Counted from the stretch's first letter, positions 1-12,515 are shown. The stretch: 64,000 nucleotides of DNA from Eretmocerus hayati (GCA_029851415.1 CM056743.1:28656405-28720404); one strand, 5' to 3'. A program made the numbers and translations. Notes: a model not told the origin generated them from the sequence alone.

Positions 1-2047
1 TCTGGCTACACACCGAGTTACACGCTGTCTCCGCGCTCGGTACGCGCTCAGCGTTCATCGCGAATTTGAGATAACTCCCCGGGGCCTTCAAGAGAAGCTC
101 CTGTGACGTCCGTTTGTTAGTGGGTCTAGGAAAAAGCTCTTATGAATGAATCTTCGAGTCAAGAACTTAATCTTATAGCTCAGGGATCCTGTTCAGTCGA
201 TTCAGCAATTGTTCATTCTCTGATGCCGTGGCAGTTTCGATTGCCGTAACTTTCATGATGAAGGAAGAACATACAGGGTTACACCCAGCAATGAACTGAT
301 TGGACGTACATTCAATGCAGGACGTGTATTGAACGCTTGAATAAAGCGTAGTTATTGTGATAATTTCATAATGAAGGAAAAATGCACGCCGGTGGATGAT
401 TGCTGTTGGTCAAGCGAAAAAGGTGCTTCGAATACAATGAAAAAGGTTGAAATGAAACCTTCTGATTAACGATTGGTGAGACTGTCGTGCCGAGGGAGAA
501 CTGATGAAATAAACAAGCGCGATTGGGTCTGGAGGTAGGAAAAAAGGGTGAAAAATGCGTCACCTCGTTTGTTCTTGGTAACGCGGAGACTTTTGGATCG
601 ATGTTGAATGAGATTGCGCGTGCGGTGATTGCGCGTGTGATACTACACTTAACTTGAGTAAAACAGAGACAAAAATTAGATGCGTGCGATGTTGAGTTGA
701 TTTTTAATGGAACAGAGATCAAAAGATTGATATTCGTGACACTGAGCCTGACTTTGATAAAGTAGAGACGAAAGAATAGCGATGCGGTGGCACTGAACCT
801 TATTTTTTTGTGCTAATTGAGAGTCCAAATTTGACCGTTGGACAGGCACAAATACGAGCTTTGAGCAGAAGAAAAATTGATAATGCAAAATTTGAATATG
901 AAACAGACCAAACTAAGAGAATACGACCTCTTGATATCAGCACAGAGAGGGGAACATTGGATGATTCGCCAACGAGACCTACAGCTTATACCAATGGATG
1001 CTCCATTGCTGAATGCCCAAAAATATTATTCTGGTGAACAAAATAATACACAAAATGGTCGAAACACAGAGGAAGGTGACCGTTGGAAACCAACGGGAAG
1101 TTGAGAGTCTCGTGGATCCTAGAAGAGGATCCAGCGGATGAGGGGAGCTGAAGAGAGAAACCAAAAGTACAGGTAACCAACTTCACTTACTATTTAAAAT
1201 ATAGGTCAATACACAGGTATGCGATAAAGATTGCGATGACCGCCACAGAAGCGACGGGAACAGCTGCTTGCTGCCGAAGCCGATATCCGAAGGCAATGAG
1301 GAGCAGTCACAATCACAACGAAAGACTCGACGAAGAGTCTGCACCGTGAAAGCGACGCCAACTCTACTTGCACCAGGGGTTTGGAGCACGAGCTGTTAGG
1401 CCAGCGGAGGAGCAACCATTGAAGAGCACTGCACGAGAGCGAGCGGAAAAGCAGAGTGGACGGGCGGCGCGCCAAACGGAATGACGCCTTTGCGGCGCTG
1501 GCGACGCTTGATGGCCGAGTGGGGGCTGCGCACGCGCTTGCGAGCGCGTGACTCCTGCTGTCCTGTGGCACGAGTTTTGAGCGGCGCTCGCGTGCGTAAT
1601 ACTTAATAGTAACTGGTAAGTTCTGATATAACCTTTGGGATCGTACATAATAGTGATCGGTTGTACTTAGTCCATAGTCTTATTTTTTGTGGGTAATAGA
1701 TTCATAGGTTAGCAGTCATAATATATAATACAAATAATTGATAGACGATTAATTCTAGTTGATAACTAATTCTAATTGACGATACAAATGGCTACCTCTT
1801 GAGGGAGATATTTCATCAACAGGAGAGAAGGAAGAAGTCAACAATTAGACGGAGAACGGACGTTACACTTGAATCGGCACTCAACGCCTACATAACTCAC
1901 GCATACACATGCAACCTCTAATTAGGTCATCTTTTGTTGTTTCTTAGATGTATAATGATTCTAGCGGTATAAAGGAAGATTCTAGAAATACCATATTATC
2001 GAAAGAATTTGAAGGATCAACGAATATTAATTCTCGAAAACATTTCC
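1..2047. other. No supported gene; possible transposon debris
   Basis: No gene can be supported in this stretch. Two overlapping short open frames lie on the plus strand at 810-1104; they end in stops, have no recognisable domain and could be remnants of a retroelement. Bases 1200-1600 are clearly more GC-rich than the surroundings, with many CG dinucleotides, and are open for about 120 codons on the minus strand. The composition (Ser/Arg/Ala-rich in every frame) looks like an artefact of GC-rich DNA rather than a protein. Confidence 0.4.
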
Positions 2048-2051
2048 TTAA

Positions 2052-2969
2052 CCCTTAGAGTACCGGCATTTTAGAAAATCAGAAAGCGCCGAAATCCCTA
2101 ATCAAAGTGCCTACATGACCCTTATGTATGTCCAAACCAAAGGTGGATTTCGGTCGATCAGACCATGACGCCATATGGCGTCATGCCGGTCTTCAGTGGT
2201 GGTGGCCCATGTTATAATGCACTGTATACTTTGGATGGCTCTATCTCAGGTCCCTATCAGTCGATTTTGACGTTCAAAAACGGAAATTGAAGGTTCTCCG
2301 AAGACAAACAAGATGTGATCAGTTGCATGAGTGAACTTGGCTTGATTTTGATATAGTGGCCTTCCGAAAATCACCCAAAAATTGGCCAATCTAGCGTGGA
2401 CAGGGGTGGCTCAGGGGAACATGCGCTGACTTTGAGCTGCTGAATCTTAGGTCCTCTTTGATGAGCTCTGGCTTTCAAAAACGTGAATTAGAAGTGTTTC
2501 AAACGGAGAAGGTAAAAAAAACTGCTTTGAGGAAGTTTGTCCATTTTGATGCACGAAAAATCGAACTCGCTCGGAAAATCACTCGACTTGCCATGTAGCG
2601 GCCGGTGTTGGAAAATTCTTGCACTCCGAGCAGCTTCGTCTGAAGCTTTCCTCGGTCAAATTATCATACTCTTGCACAAAATATAGAGATATCGCAGATA
2701 TAAGAAGGATGAATTGAATTACAGTGATAAATCCCAACCGATTGTCAGCTGTTCCAGAATCATGGATTTGACACACGTTTTTCCGCATAGATCGACTCTC
2801 TCTGCAATCACGGTTCCAACTTTGATAAAAATTATTCCAAGATTGATTTGGATTCCTCTTCCTAAGACGAATGGAAGTACCTAGATTGCATTGGAAAGTT
2901 GTCTGTTCTAGTTGAATGACCGGACCGTAAAGTCATGATGCCATATGGCGTCATACCGGTACTCTAAGG
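2052..2969. mobile_element. piggyBac-type MITE with TTAA at its left end
   Basis: A TTAA at 2048-2051 is followed by CCCTTAGAGTACCGGCA. The other end, 2955-2969, is the inverted copy (ACCGGTACTCTAAGG), followed by TTTGAA where a second TTAA would be expected. Ends beginning with CCC at a TTAA target are characteristic of piggyBac transposons. Just inside each end lies a near-perfect 22-bp palindrome centred on CATATG (2163-2184 and 2933-2954). There is no transposase frame, so the copy is non-autonomous; the mutated right TTAA suggests it is old. Confidence 0.65.
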
Positions 2970-4137
2970 TTTGAATAATATTCGAATCCTGAGATGTGTA
3001 ACATTGAATGGGACAATATCGAAAGATCAATCCTAGTGGGGAATCGAGAAAAGTTTATATGATATTACAGAATGAAGGTTCTTCAAACTATTCCGAATTT
3101 CTTTGACAGTTCGCCCCTCGAAGCCCCCGGGCGGGGGCCCCGCCCGGATCCCGACCTCACCACTCGTGACAATTAGTTTCTGTATATCCAAGGCGGCATG
3201 ACTAATATGGCACAGTCGTTACCGTGGCCGACTGCGCCACGAATGCGTGCTTGGATGCGTGCATGGATGGGGGAGGGGGCGTACTTTAGTCCTTTAGAAT
3301 GAGGAATAGCATACGCAACTCGGGAGTAAGGTCGGCTTCAATCTCCCGGGTGTCTCAGGCCGTGCGCGATTACGAAAGCTCACTGCGGACTCGACTCACG
3401 GTCGACGAATGAATGATAGATAGAGTCATGTAATAATATGATTTGGAATTCCCGCGAGCGATAAAGTTTCGATCGTTCATATCGATCGAGACAAAAATTC
3501 ATTCTAATTGAACGGATGATACTTCCACGCTATGCTTCGAAATCCAATATGGCGGGCCCGGTAGGCGCATGCTGATTGCTTGGTCGCTCATGCCACTGTT
3601 GCTGCAGCTTCAACGTAATTACTGCAGCAGAGTTGGAGTTTGTGCGATTTCATCACGCTGGGGTGATACTAATGTGCTCACGATTGATCTCAATCATATC
3701 TCAGTTGTCCTGTTCCCACTATTGTCCCTCGTAGAGCTCAATCCTACATCCGAAATCCTTCAGGGTTCGCGGCTAGAGATTCTCAGTTGTATCATGAATT
3801 GTAACAGTTCTGAGGATCTCATTATGCAACAGATTCACGACACTTGAGATAGAGTCCGATACCCAGAAAATGAAAATAATTGACACGATGTAGTCAAGAA
3901 ATAGTTTGCAGGAGAATTGCGAGATCCACATAATAGCCATACGTTTGTATTCTATAATTATATGAAACAAGGTACTATTGAAAACCGAATTCAATCTCTT
4001 GATGAGAATTCAACTTTATGGCCTTGCAATACATCTAACAAGGGCTATACAGCCGTTGTAGCAAAATTTCCGATAAATTGAACGGAGCAGAAATATTCTT
4101 GTTTTGTTTTGTTTTAGTACATTATGCGTCGAGTGAT
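2970..4137. other. Unassigned region with a possible tRNA-derived SINE fragment
   Basis: No gene is supported. Read on the minus strand, 3255-3180 contains TGGCGCAGTCGG, which fits a Pol III box A of a tRNA head, but no convincing box B follows, so only a tRNA-derived SINE fragment is suggested. Bases 3436-3495 resemble the arms of the foldback element at 61860-62687 (shared CCCGCGAG and ATATCGATCGAG words), so part of that repeat family is present here. Short open frames at 3569-3847 have no recognisable features. Confidence 0.35.
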
Positions 4138-4222
4138 GGAAACATTTTTTCCTTCGGGAAACCAAGCTGGACGTGGGCGATGGCACCGTCCAGTTTGGTT
4201 TCCCCGAAGGAAAAATGTTTCC
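4138..4222. repeat. Near-perfect 35-bp-arm hairpin
   Basis: Arms 4138-4172 and 4188-4222 are inverted copies with only one or two mismatches and enclose a 15-base loop. The surrounding 4080-4700 is rich in TTTCGTTTTG-like words on both strands, so the hairpin is probably part of a larger degenerate repeat. No gene is supported up to 5060. Confidence 0.75.
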
Positions 4223-5060
4223 GCACGAGACGCGTATGCAGTTTTATACGTCTGTACGCAGAAACAGCTTGTTTCCAGGCCTTCTCGCGACGCTGTTTCT
4301 ACGTATGGACGTATAAAATGACATTTTGTTTACGTTTAGTTCCGTTTACCCTCAACATAATCATACACAGTTCTGTTTGGTTACTTTTATTGCAACACAA
4401 TTATGAGTGATTTCGTTTATGTTTTGTTTCAAGAAACAAAACAAAACATATTTATCAGGAGATAGTTTTGTTGAATTTCGTTTATCGACAAACCCTAAAA
4501 AAATTATCCAGATCCGTTTATCTCGTGAATAAATGAAACTTAACAAAACATAGATACTAAAAACAATATTCAACAAAACTCAATACCAATCATTTCGTTT
4601 AGTGTCATCTTCAAAATAATTGAAAATGATTTTGTTTCGTTCTGTTCTTGATAAAATAAACGAAACAAAATTGAAAACCGCGTTTTGTTTCGTTTCGTTA
4701 TAAACCCTGCTTCTACCATAACACATAAAAATTTCACACGAAGGCGACCTTGTCTTCAACTATTGAATCAAAGAACATGGCAACCGCTCCAAGATGCCAT
4801 ACTCTCTGGATTGAGTCACATTCCGTGGCACGCATCATCATTGAATCAGCGCTGTAGTTTTTTTAGGCACTGGGAATGGCTCATGCCCCTTGGAGTATCT
4901 GATTTTAGGTACCAAAAAGGGTATACTTAACCACTGCTAGGCCGGATTTGGGATACTTTGACCACCGGACACTTTTGATGCCCAAATTGGCGGAATCACA
5001 CTTATAGTGAATCAGTAAAAGTTGAAAAAATTTTCAAAACATTTCCTTCGGCACGGAAAC

Positions 5061-5495
5061 TCATCTTGATGGGTTTGAACTATCAGGACATGTTCTTCTA
5101 CCTCCAAAATGAGTTCCTGGACACCTATATAGTGACTTGAGACCTTCCATATTTTTGGGCATCCATATTGAGCTTTCCGCGAGTACAAAGCTCCTGAGCA
5201 TGGGTCGAACAACTTTATCGCTAATAAACATCTCCCAATAGGTGCCCATGAGCACGCTTGTGAATTTTGAGAGTGATTGAACTTGATCTCGGGACTTGAT
5301 CCCACTTTTTAGGAATGTGCGCCGAAATTGGACCGTGTATTCGGAGAAAAAGCGTAACTGCATTCTTCGAGATTGCTGAAAAAAACTCAAAATCAAATTT
5401 TGTCCTCCCGGCTCGGGCAGGGCTATTCCGAGAATGTCATCTTCTTCGAAATAAATCAAATCAACTCGTCCAAATACGCCTCTAGCGGTTTTCAT
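5061..5495 (-). CDS. Unrecognised 144-codon open frame
   Basis: An uninterrupted minus-strand frame of 144 codons starts at an ATG with the first residues MKTARGVFGRVDLIYF. The composition is mixed and protein-like, with an acidic patch near residues 17-21 and several aromatic residues. There is no signal peptide, transmembrane segment or motif that I recognise. No plausible splice partners were found, and a polypyrimidine-AG lies within it, so it could equally be part of a larger exon or a transposon remnant. The flanks at 4930-5060 and 5500-5810 show nothing recognisable. Confidence 0.2.
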   Translation of the reverse strand: MKTARGVFGRVDLIYFEEDDILGIALPEPGGQNLILSFFQQSRRMQLRFFSEYTVQFRRTFLKSGIKSRDQVQSLSKFTSVLMGTYWEMFISDKVVRPMLRSFVLAESSIWMPKNMEGLKSLYRCPGTHFGGRRTCPDSSNPSR

Positions 5496-5818
5496 GAGGT
5501 ATTTATTGATTTTCTTGAAATGGCCTTTTTGTAGTTATGCCTTTCTTCCACGCGCCCCCACAATGTGATTGATTATGTAGAATGTAAATTGTTTCATACA
5601 ATGGGTGTGTACTGACTATATATTATTTGCCAAAATGTTATGAAATTTTCTCTCAATTGTAATTTTCATCAATAAATTTGACGCAATTGAAAAAGGTAGG
5701 AAAAACCACCGAAACGTCGTGCTGTTGAAACAGGGTATAATTGACTCATGCAGAACGATCAATAAGAATCTCATCCATTAATTTCAGTGAACAAACATCG
5801 ACGTATACAAAACTATTG

Positions 5819-6003
5819 TCATTCTGAATAGCTTACATCATCCTTTCCCTTGCATCGTTGCAGGTGTAACGTGTATTCAATTATCTCTGGATCTTGCTTT
5901 GTAGAATTCAGCTCATCTTCCGTATCAATCTCTGAATCACAAGTATTCAAGTTCTCGGTTCTCATCCTCAGTGGGTGACTGGCTTCTGAAGCAGATGTTC
6001 CCT
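5819..6003 (-). CDS. Orphan terminal exon, acidic tail, phase-1 acceptor
   Basis: On the minus strand a good acceptor (TCTTGTTATAG) precedes a 185-nt open stretch that ends at TGA (5821-5819). If entered in phase 1, as the last exons of genes A and B are, with a carried-in G giving Glu at the junction, it encodes 60 residues rich in Asp, Glu, Ser and Thr (GTSASEASHPLR... ending DDVSYSE). This resembles the acidic last exons of the zinc-finger genes in length, phase and composition, but the residues do not align clearly. No upstream exon was identified between here and gene A. It could be the 3' end of a third, decayed member or chance. Confidence 0.35.
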
Positions 6004-6238
6004 CTATAACAAGATAGGTATTATGAACTTCAACACTGACGGAAACACCGTTAGTCTTGAAATATTACTTGATCATGGATCAAAACTCTGCATTGGTCCA
6101 TACAGATGGAATGTGAAAGTACACCCGTAATCATCATTCTATCAAATTCGGTAGAGATTTCTTTGCAACATACCAACGCATATCGTTCCTACAACTTTCC
6201 ACACATCCCTCCACTAAGCTCACGCAGGTGTAGTTTCT

Positions 6239-7222
6239 ACGGTGGTCCTGAACCAAGTCTACCCTCTGCTGACGACAACAAGTGGGATTCTTGTTGGATA
6301 TGGTTCGGGGCATCTGTGGGATCACAATCTACTAAGAATCAAAATCGACACTTGGGCCGATTTTCAAAAAAGTCGAAAAAACGTCTTTTTTCGATGTTTT
6401 TCCTTTTTTCACCCTCGAAAACTCGAAAGGGACGTATTTTATCGAAAAATATGTAGAGCAACTTTTTGTAGAATTTAAAACGATGAACAAAAAAGGTCCC
6501 TACACATTTTCCCATATAAGACCTCCTGTTCCTGTAATAAACGTATTTTCGTCTGAAACTCGTATTCCATCTGTCCCTTTCCACGGTTCTGACCCCATAA
6601 CTGAAAGGCAACGCATTTTATCGAGAAAAGTGTACAGTTATCTCTTGTAGATCTTTGAAAAATAAATCAAAAAGGTCGATACACAATTTTCGATACAAGG
6701 TCATCCGTTCCCGTAATAAACGTATTTTTATCTGAGACTCGTATTAGAAACAGGAGACCTTACATGAAAGAATATGTATGTACATATGTTTCTTGTTTAT
6801 CCTTTGAAGATCTACAAATATTCAATGTACATATTTTTCGATGAAATGTGTTCCTTTTGAGTTATGGGGTCGAAACGGTGAAAAATGACAGATAGAATAC
6901 GAGTCTCAGACGAAATACGTCTATTACAGGAACAGGAGGTCTTATATGGAAAAATGTGTACAGACCTCTTTTGTTCATCGTTTCAAGTTCTACAAAAAGT
7001 TGCTCTACATATTTTTCGATAAAATGCGTTCCTTTCGAGTTTTTGAGGGTGAAATAGGGGAAACCATCGAAAAAACACGTTTTTCGCCTTTTTTGAAAAA
7101 CGGCTCAAGTGGCGATTTTGATTCTTAGTAGGTTGTGATCCCACAGATGTGCCGAACCATATCTAACAAGAATCTCACTTGCTGTCGTCAGCGGAGGATA
7201 GACTTGGTTCAGGACCACCGTG
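6239..7222. repeat. 984-bp foldback element
   Basis: The left arm begins ACGGTGGTCCTGAACC at 6239 and the right arm ends with its inverse at 7222. The arms stay similar almost to the centre near 6740, so the whole unit is one long palindrome. The open frames at 6339-6611 (minus) and 6946-7128 (plus) are the same sequence read from the two arms and are not counted as genes. No target-site duplication could be recognised, so the transposon superfamily is not assigned. Confidence 0.85.
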
Positions 7223-7687
7223 TTCCACCTCAGGTAGACTCTCCGCATAACACATGGTGTTATTTAAGAAAGCGTGACTAACCCGCACTATTATTCGGAA
7301 CCGCGTAACACTGTGCAACGCCACCCCCCTCCCAAGCAGTAATGGAAGCGTAACTCACCGTGCCTCGCTATTTGGAATCACGTAACGGACTTGGTCCCAT
7401 ATAACCCTATCGCTCCTCGTTCGTTCATCATTCTCCCGGACCCTTGTCCGGTGACGGTCCGCACCGGCTGGAGCAATAGCATTCAGTTTACCCAGAACCG
7501 TTGCGCTGCTTTGGTACCGTCACCGCGCTGCCTACACTAAATATCCGGAACCACTCCCCGGCAATTTACTATTTTGCTCTTGAACATCTCGCTTTGCTCA
7601 CCACCCAGGCGCCATCAATGCCAGATAACCCGATCTTCCAGTCGGATCCTTGCATCAGAATGCATCCACAAATGAAGCGTACGTCGT
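7223..7687. other. No gene recognised
   Basis: A moderately GC-rich stretch with no motif that I can assign. An open frame beginning at 7501 runs into the hAT-like element and is not supported as a gene. Confidence 0.4.
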
Positions 7688-9021
7688 TAGGGCTCCACTC
7701 GAGCGAGAATGACGAGAGATCAAAGCAATCTCGTATCGTTTCGTGCTTTATAAGCGTTCATCTAGTCTCGTATCGAGATCGCCCGAGAATGGAGAACTTT
7801 GATCTCGTATTGTCTCTATTCTCGTTCCGAGATCGAGACGAAAATATCGGTAATTCGAGATTTACTCTGAGCATCCTCTTCTGATCATTCGTAATTCCTA
7901 TCGAATAGCGTGACTCGGGCGCGGGACGCTTCCAAATTGTGCGCCACGTTCTTTGACAAAACTGTCAATGACGTATACATGGGTAAACTCGAATTCTATC
8001 GAGTCTATCGCCGATTAAGTGTGAATAGATTGGCTGCTTTTGTTGACGTTTGGAATCAGTTAGTCACCGCTCGATGTGAGGAATAGCTTGGAATAATTTA
8101 TAGCTGTATCATTTATCACTTCATCTCATTGTGGACTCCAGATTGGGAAGATTTTGAATGGAAAAATACATTCAGAATGTCCAGTAAGAATGAGAAAGGG
8201 GAAGATTACAATTATTATGATCACGGACATGATAAGGAAGGAAGAATCGGTATCTGCCTCATATGCCAGGGCAGAAAAATTACGGAAGAAATTAAACCGA
8301 AAGATAGCAATACCAGTGGTCTAAGGAGACACTTCGAAATTTTTCTTAAGAGAGAGTATAATCTCCTTTTTGATTCCAAACAGCTCGCCTCCAAAAAATC
8401 GATCCAGTCTCAGTATAATACTGCCAACGTCAGTTCCATCAAAAATGATCCCCTCGGAGGCATCTCATCATGACGACCACCGTCGCGTCGCCCACTTCCA
8501 GATGATTCTTCCAGAGCGCTCGTGTGCATCAATCGATGGATACGAAGCATTCTGGAAGATGTCATCGGCCAACTGCCTTTCACGTCCTAATTTGTATTAT
8601 ACTAGAATCTCATGTCCAACTCCGTTTGTAATATGCGATGACAGAACTTCATTTTGTATATTATTCCATATTAGTGACAGTGTCAGTTTCCTGTGATTCT
8701 CTGACGCTCGTTGTTAGTAAGATGTTTGGTTCACAGAATTGAAGTTCATTTGTCTACGTGATTGAATAATTGATTGAACTGTGTTTTAAGATCTCAGTTT
8801 CGTGGATGATTCACATCTATGTATATATATGAATATAAAATCTCGGCGAGATCTCGCTCGTCTCGGTATTCATTGATCTCGTATCGTCATGGAATCAGAC
8901 CACATAATCTCGTCTTGTATCGATCTCGGACCAAATCTCGGAGGGCACTGTATCGTCTCGAATCGCGCCGAAATCTCGAACCGAGAACGAGACGAGATCC
9001 AAGTGTCGGTGAAGCCCTATA
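7688..9021. mobile_element. Degenerate hAT-like transposon
   Basis: The left end, TAGGGCTCCACTCG at 7688, is mirrored by TGAAGCCCTA ending near 9019. The flanking octamers TACGTCGT (7680-7687) and TACGCCGT (9022-9029) match at 7 of 8 positions, fitting the 8-bp target duplication of hAT elements; two extra bases (TA) at the right end make the exact border uncertain. Subterminal regions at both ends carry many TCTCGTATCG and CGAGATC words, as expected of clustered transposase-binding motifs. The internal BED-finger frame supports hAT. Confidence 0.55.
8129..8473 (+). pseudogene. BED-type zinc-finger remnant of a hAT transposase
   Basis: The frame is 114 codons. Its N-terminal part has the layout of a BED finger: aromatic residues near the start (WTPDWEDFEW), then CLIC at about residues 43-46, and the signature NTSGLRRH at about 61-68. 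The distal His/Cys of the finger is replaced (FEIFLKREY), so zinc binding is probably lost. The frame stops soon after, with none of the hAT catalytic (DDE) core, so it is the N-terminal stub of a transposase inside the 7688-9021 element. Confidence 0.6.
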
Positions 9022-9026
9022 TACGC

Positions 9027-9258
9027 CGTGCTCACGGCTCACAACGCTTACGGTATACCCACGGCTCACGTGCCACGTGCGCTGCTCATCGGATTTTAGT
9101 CGATGTGATATGGATATCTCACGTTACCGACAGGATCCAAGAGCACTTGAGGTTAGCGAGCGAAGACGATCTCCTGGGAAATCCATATACCTCGCCGGCT
9201 AAATTTCAATGAGCAGCGCACGGCTCACGAGAGCCGTGGGTATGCGCTGTGAGCCATG
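9027..9258. repeat. Short foldback repeat, CTCACGGCTCA family
   Basis: Left-arm words such as GCTCACGGCTCAC, TACCCACGGCTCACG and GCGCTGCTCATCGG recur inverted in 9160-9258. A single arm of the same family lies at 61690-61777, showing that it is dispersed. It abuts the right end of the hAT-like element. Bases 9259-9660 hold nothing recognisable. Confidence 0.7.
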
Positions 9259-9841
9259 ACCACTGCACTAGCTTCATTTGTGGACACACTTCGATTGTTG
9301 GTGGAGAGAGGCAGAGTCAGTGACATTTCTTGGGGCTTCCATGGAACTCAGTCATAGTTTATAGAACTTGATGGATCTTCTTTCTTATCTCTCATGTAAT
9401 GTAAAGGAGAAGGCACTCAGAAATTGTATTTAGTCATGTGGAGGAGCTTGATCCTTCGATGACAAGATCATTAAATATGCGCAGAACTGCGAGTTTGAAT
9501 TCCGATTGTATGGAAAAGATATGGATAGATTCCACGCGATGTTGAAGTGAAACATGGCTCATCGGTCTTCCTAAGTCACATCCTTAGAAAATGTCCGATA
9601 CCTGTGAACGGAAACGACTATGTTTTCGTAAATTTCCCAAGCATTTGGTGAAAGCCTTAGGATGTGTACACAAATGATGCATGTGCAGCTCATCGAATTT
9701 GAGCAAAGACTGAAGGACTTGCATCAGAAAATTTCTGATTTGAATCGGTTTGTATCTTTTCTCCGTTGCCGGCCGATCCTGAGCTTCTGTCTGGTTTTGG
9801 CTAAAGTTCGACGAGCTGCACATGTGCACGTGCGCACGGCA

Positions 9842-11274
9842 TAAGGGTGCGTCCACAAATATGCATATGCATGCATATGCAGCGCACACTGCGCATATGC
9901 ACTGCACACGTGCACATGTGCAGCTCGTCAAATTTTAGCCAAAACCAGACGGATTCCGTCGAGTTCTGCTTTGGACCAACCATTAATGGAGCAAATTCTG
10001 GAACCGATTCAAATCTGTAATTCTTTGACGTGAGCTCTTCAATTTTTGCTCAAGGTCGATGAGCTGCACATGTGCATGTGCGCAGTGTGCACTGCATATG
10101 CATGCATATCGGGGTGGGCCGAAAAACAACTTTTCTTCGATATCGATACGCTTGGGGTCGGAAAAGTTGGGTTTCAACTAGTACATTTGGAAATTTCTTC
10201 GCTGGGCGCTGGGAAACCACATCTTCAGTTGCAGCAAGAGCCGTGAAGGTTTTTTCCAAATCAACACAGGTTTAAATGGGAAAGTACCTTTTTTGCTCAT
10301 TTTTTCTTCACTATTTAGCACGTATTCTTGACGCATCTTGACATTTTTCGACATAACTTAGCTCATTTTGAAGCTTGTTCCAAAACCTACAAAATGAGCT
10401 GAAGTACGTTCAATTTCGACTAATCCAAGCCAATCTATCTCAACTTTCCCAAGAAGTAATCATTATTAAAAATCCCAAAAATAGGGCGATTCTCCCTTCA
10501 AACTTTGCTTGTATTTCTGGTGCATCTGAACATTTTTCAACGTACTTTGGCTCATTTTAAAGCTTGTTCCAAAACCTACAGAATGAGCTGAATTATGTCC
10601 GATTTCGACTAACCCGAGCCAATCTATCTCAACTTTTCCATTTCGAGTTTTGAAAGGAGTGAGGTGGGAGGGGGAAGTCGCTTATTTTCGGATTTTTCAA
10701 AACTAATCACTATATAGAAAAATTGAGATAGATTAGCTCGGGTTAGTCGAAATTGGACGTACCTTAGCTCATTTTGTAGGTTTTGGAACAAGCTTCAAAA
10801 TGAGCTAAAGTACGTTCAAAAATGTTCAGATGCCCGGAAATACAAGCAAAGTTTGAAAGGAGAATCGCCCTATTTTTGGGAATTTTAATAATGATCACTT
10901 CTTGGGAAAGTTGAGATAGATTGGCTTGGATCAGTCGAAATTGGACGTACTCTAGCTCATTTTGTAGGTTTTGGAACAAGCTTCAAAATGAACTAAGTTA
11001 CGTCGAAAAATGTCAAGATGCGTCAGAAATACGTGCTAAATAGTGAAGAAAAAATGAGCAAAAAGGTACTTTCCCATTTGAACCTGTGTTAATTTGGAAA
11101 AAACCTTCACGGCTCTTGCTGCAACTGAAAATGTGGTTTCCCAGCGCCCAGCGAAGAAATTTCCACATGTACTAGTTGAAACCCAACTTTTCCGACCCCA
11201 AGCGTATCGATATCGAAGAAAAGTTGTTTTTCGGCCCACCCTAATGCATATGCATAATTTGTGGACGCACCCTT
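9842..11274. repeat. Nested foldback complex, TAAGGGTGCGTCC ends
   Basis: TAAGGGTGCGTCCACAAAT at 9842 is mirrored by ATTTGTGGACGCACCCTTA ending at 11274. The long inner arms (about 10110-10690 and 10700-11245) are inverted copies that account for all the open frames here. A second, overlapping palindrome at about 9785-9960, rich in ATGCATATGCA, shows that at least two related units are nested. No clear target duplication was found. Confidence 0.75.
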
Positions 11275-11286
11275 AGAGAAACCATG

Positions 11287-12308
11287 AGAATAGGGTGCTT
11301 GCATAAAAATGAAATATTAATTTTTATGTCTTATCTGAAAGCCCTTATTTTTTAATGAATTAAGGAGAAAGAATCAAAATTTTAGGATACATAGGAACGG
11401 AGAAATAATTTTTCGGAAACCGCAGCTTGGTGACACGCGTTCAAGCGACTTTACTGGCGCACACTCGCGCGCCACTCACATCTACATCGACGCATGACGT
11501 CACAGGTCAGCTCTGCAGACGAGCCGTATTGGAGATTTGTACGGGAATCTGCATTCTGCATGCCGAATTATCGTCCGTGAAAACTGTGTAACGAAGTAAA
11601 AAATTGGTGATGTGCCTTCTCACAGTGTTACACCTGGGTGATTAGTTGTGACCTTGCTGAGTGAGAAAGTACAGATACTTCGCGGTGATTGAGGGTACGT
11701 ATCGCGTGAGGAGTGTAGCTGATATTACGCCAGAATTAGATATGTTTTGGGCAAGGAGACGGTGCGCGATCTTCCAGAGACAAAATTGACATATTTCGTG
11801 AGAAGAAGACTCGTGTCTCAGAAGAGGAGAGCTGCCATGTAGCCAAGACAATCAACAACCCCTATCACCAACAGTTCACAAGCGAAACATAGTCTCGAAC
11901 CCCGCTATTTATCTAAACGTTTTGACTCAACGCGATCACTATGCACCTTGTTGTCACTCACCAGGTTTCGATTATCTATAATATAAAGGCACATCGTCAA
12001 TATTTTCCCCTTCACACAAAGTTTTCACGTAAAAGTTTGATAGAACGCGGACGCCTGTACAAATCTCATATGCCGGCTCGTCTGCAGCTGAACTGCGACG
12101 TCACGAATCTATGCGTGTGTTAGTGGAGCACGAAAAAACTCGTATGTGCGCGGGTCCACGCGGGCCCCTAAATTGCCATTTTCAAAAACTCATATCTCCG
12201 TTCCTATGCATCCTATGCATAAAATTGCACATTTTTTCTCTAAATTCATTATAAAATAAGGACTTTCAGATGAGAAATTGGAAAGTTTTCATGCAAGCAC
12301 CCTATTCT
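11287..12308. mobile_element. hAT-type foldback MITE
   Basis: The ends AGAATAGGGTGCTTGCAT (11287) and ATGCAAGCACCCTATTCT (ending 12308) are perfect inverted repeats, and similarity continues inward, for example around CTCCGTTCCTATG and the GACGAGCC words. The flanking octamers AAACCATG (11279-11286) and AAACCGTG (12309-12316) match at 7 of 8 positions, as expected of an 8-bp hAT duplication. No transposase frame is present. Confidence 0.65.
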
Positions 12309-12515
12309 AAACCGTGGCCGGGAATCGAAATGCTGGAATCAAATTCTCCCTTTGACAGAGTCCTACAATTTTTTACGTCATTTTCCATATTCAGTACGTC
12401 CTTACTACACATTAGTGGCTCTGTTTGGGCGTGGCGCCCAAACAGAGGCTGTTGCACTTATATCTTCCAGTTATGCACATGAGTATTGTGTGTGATATTC
12501 ATCTGCCATTAGTCT

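Noticed and set aside
1183..1648. Overlapping minus-strand frames of about 70-120 codons
   Set aside because: Open in several frames because the DNA is GC-rich; no domain, no splice context.
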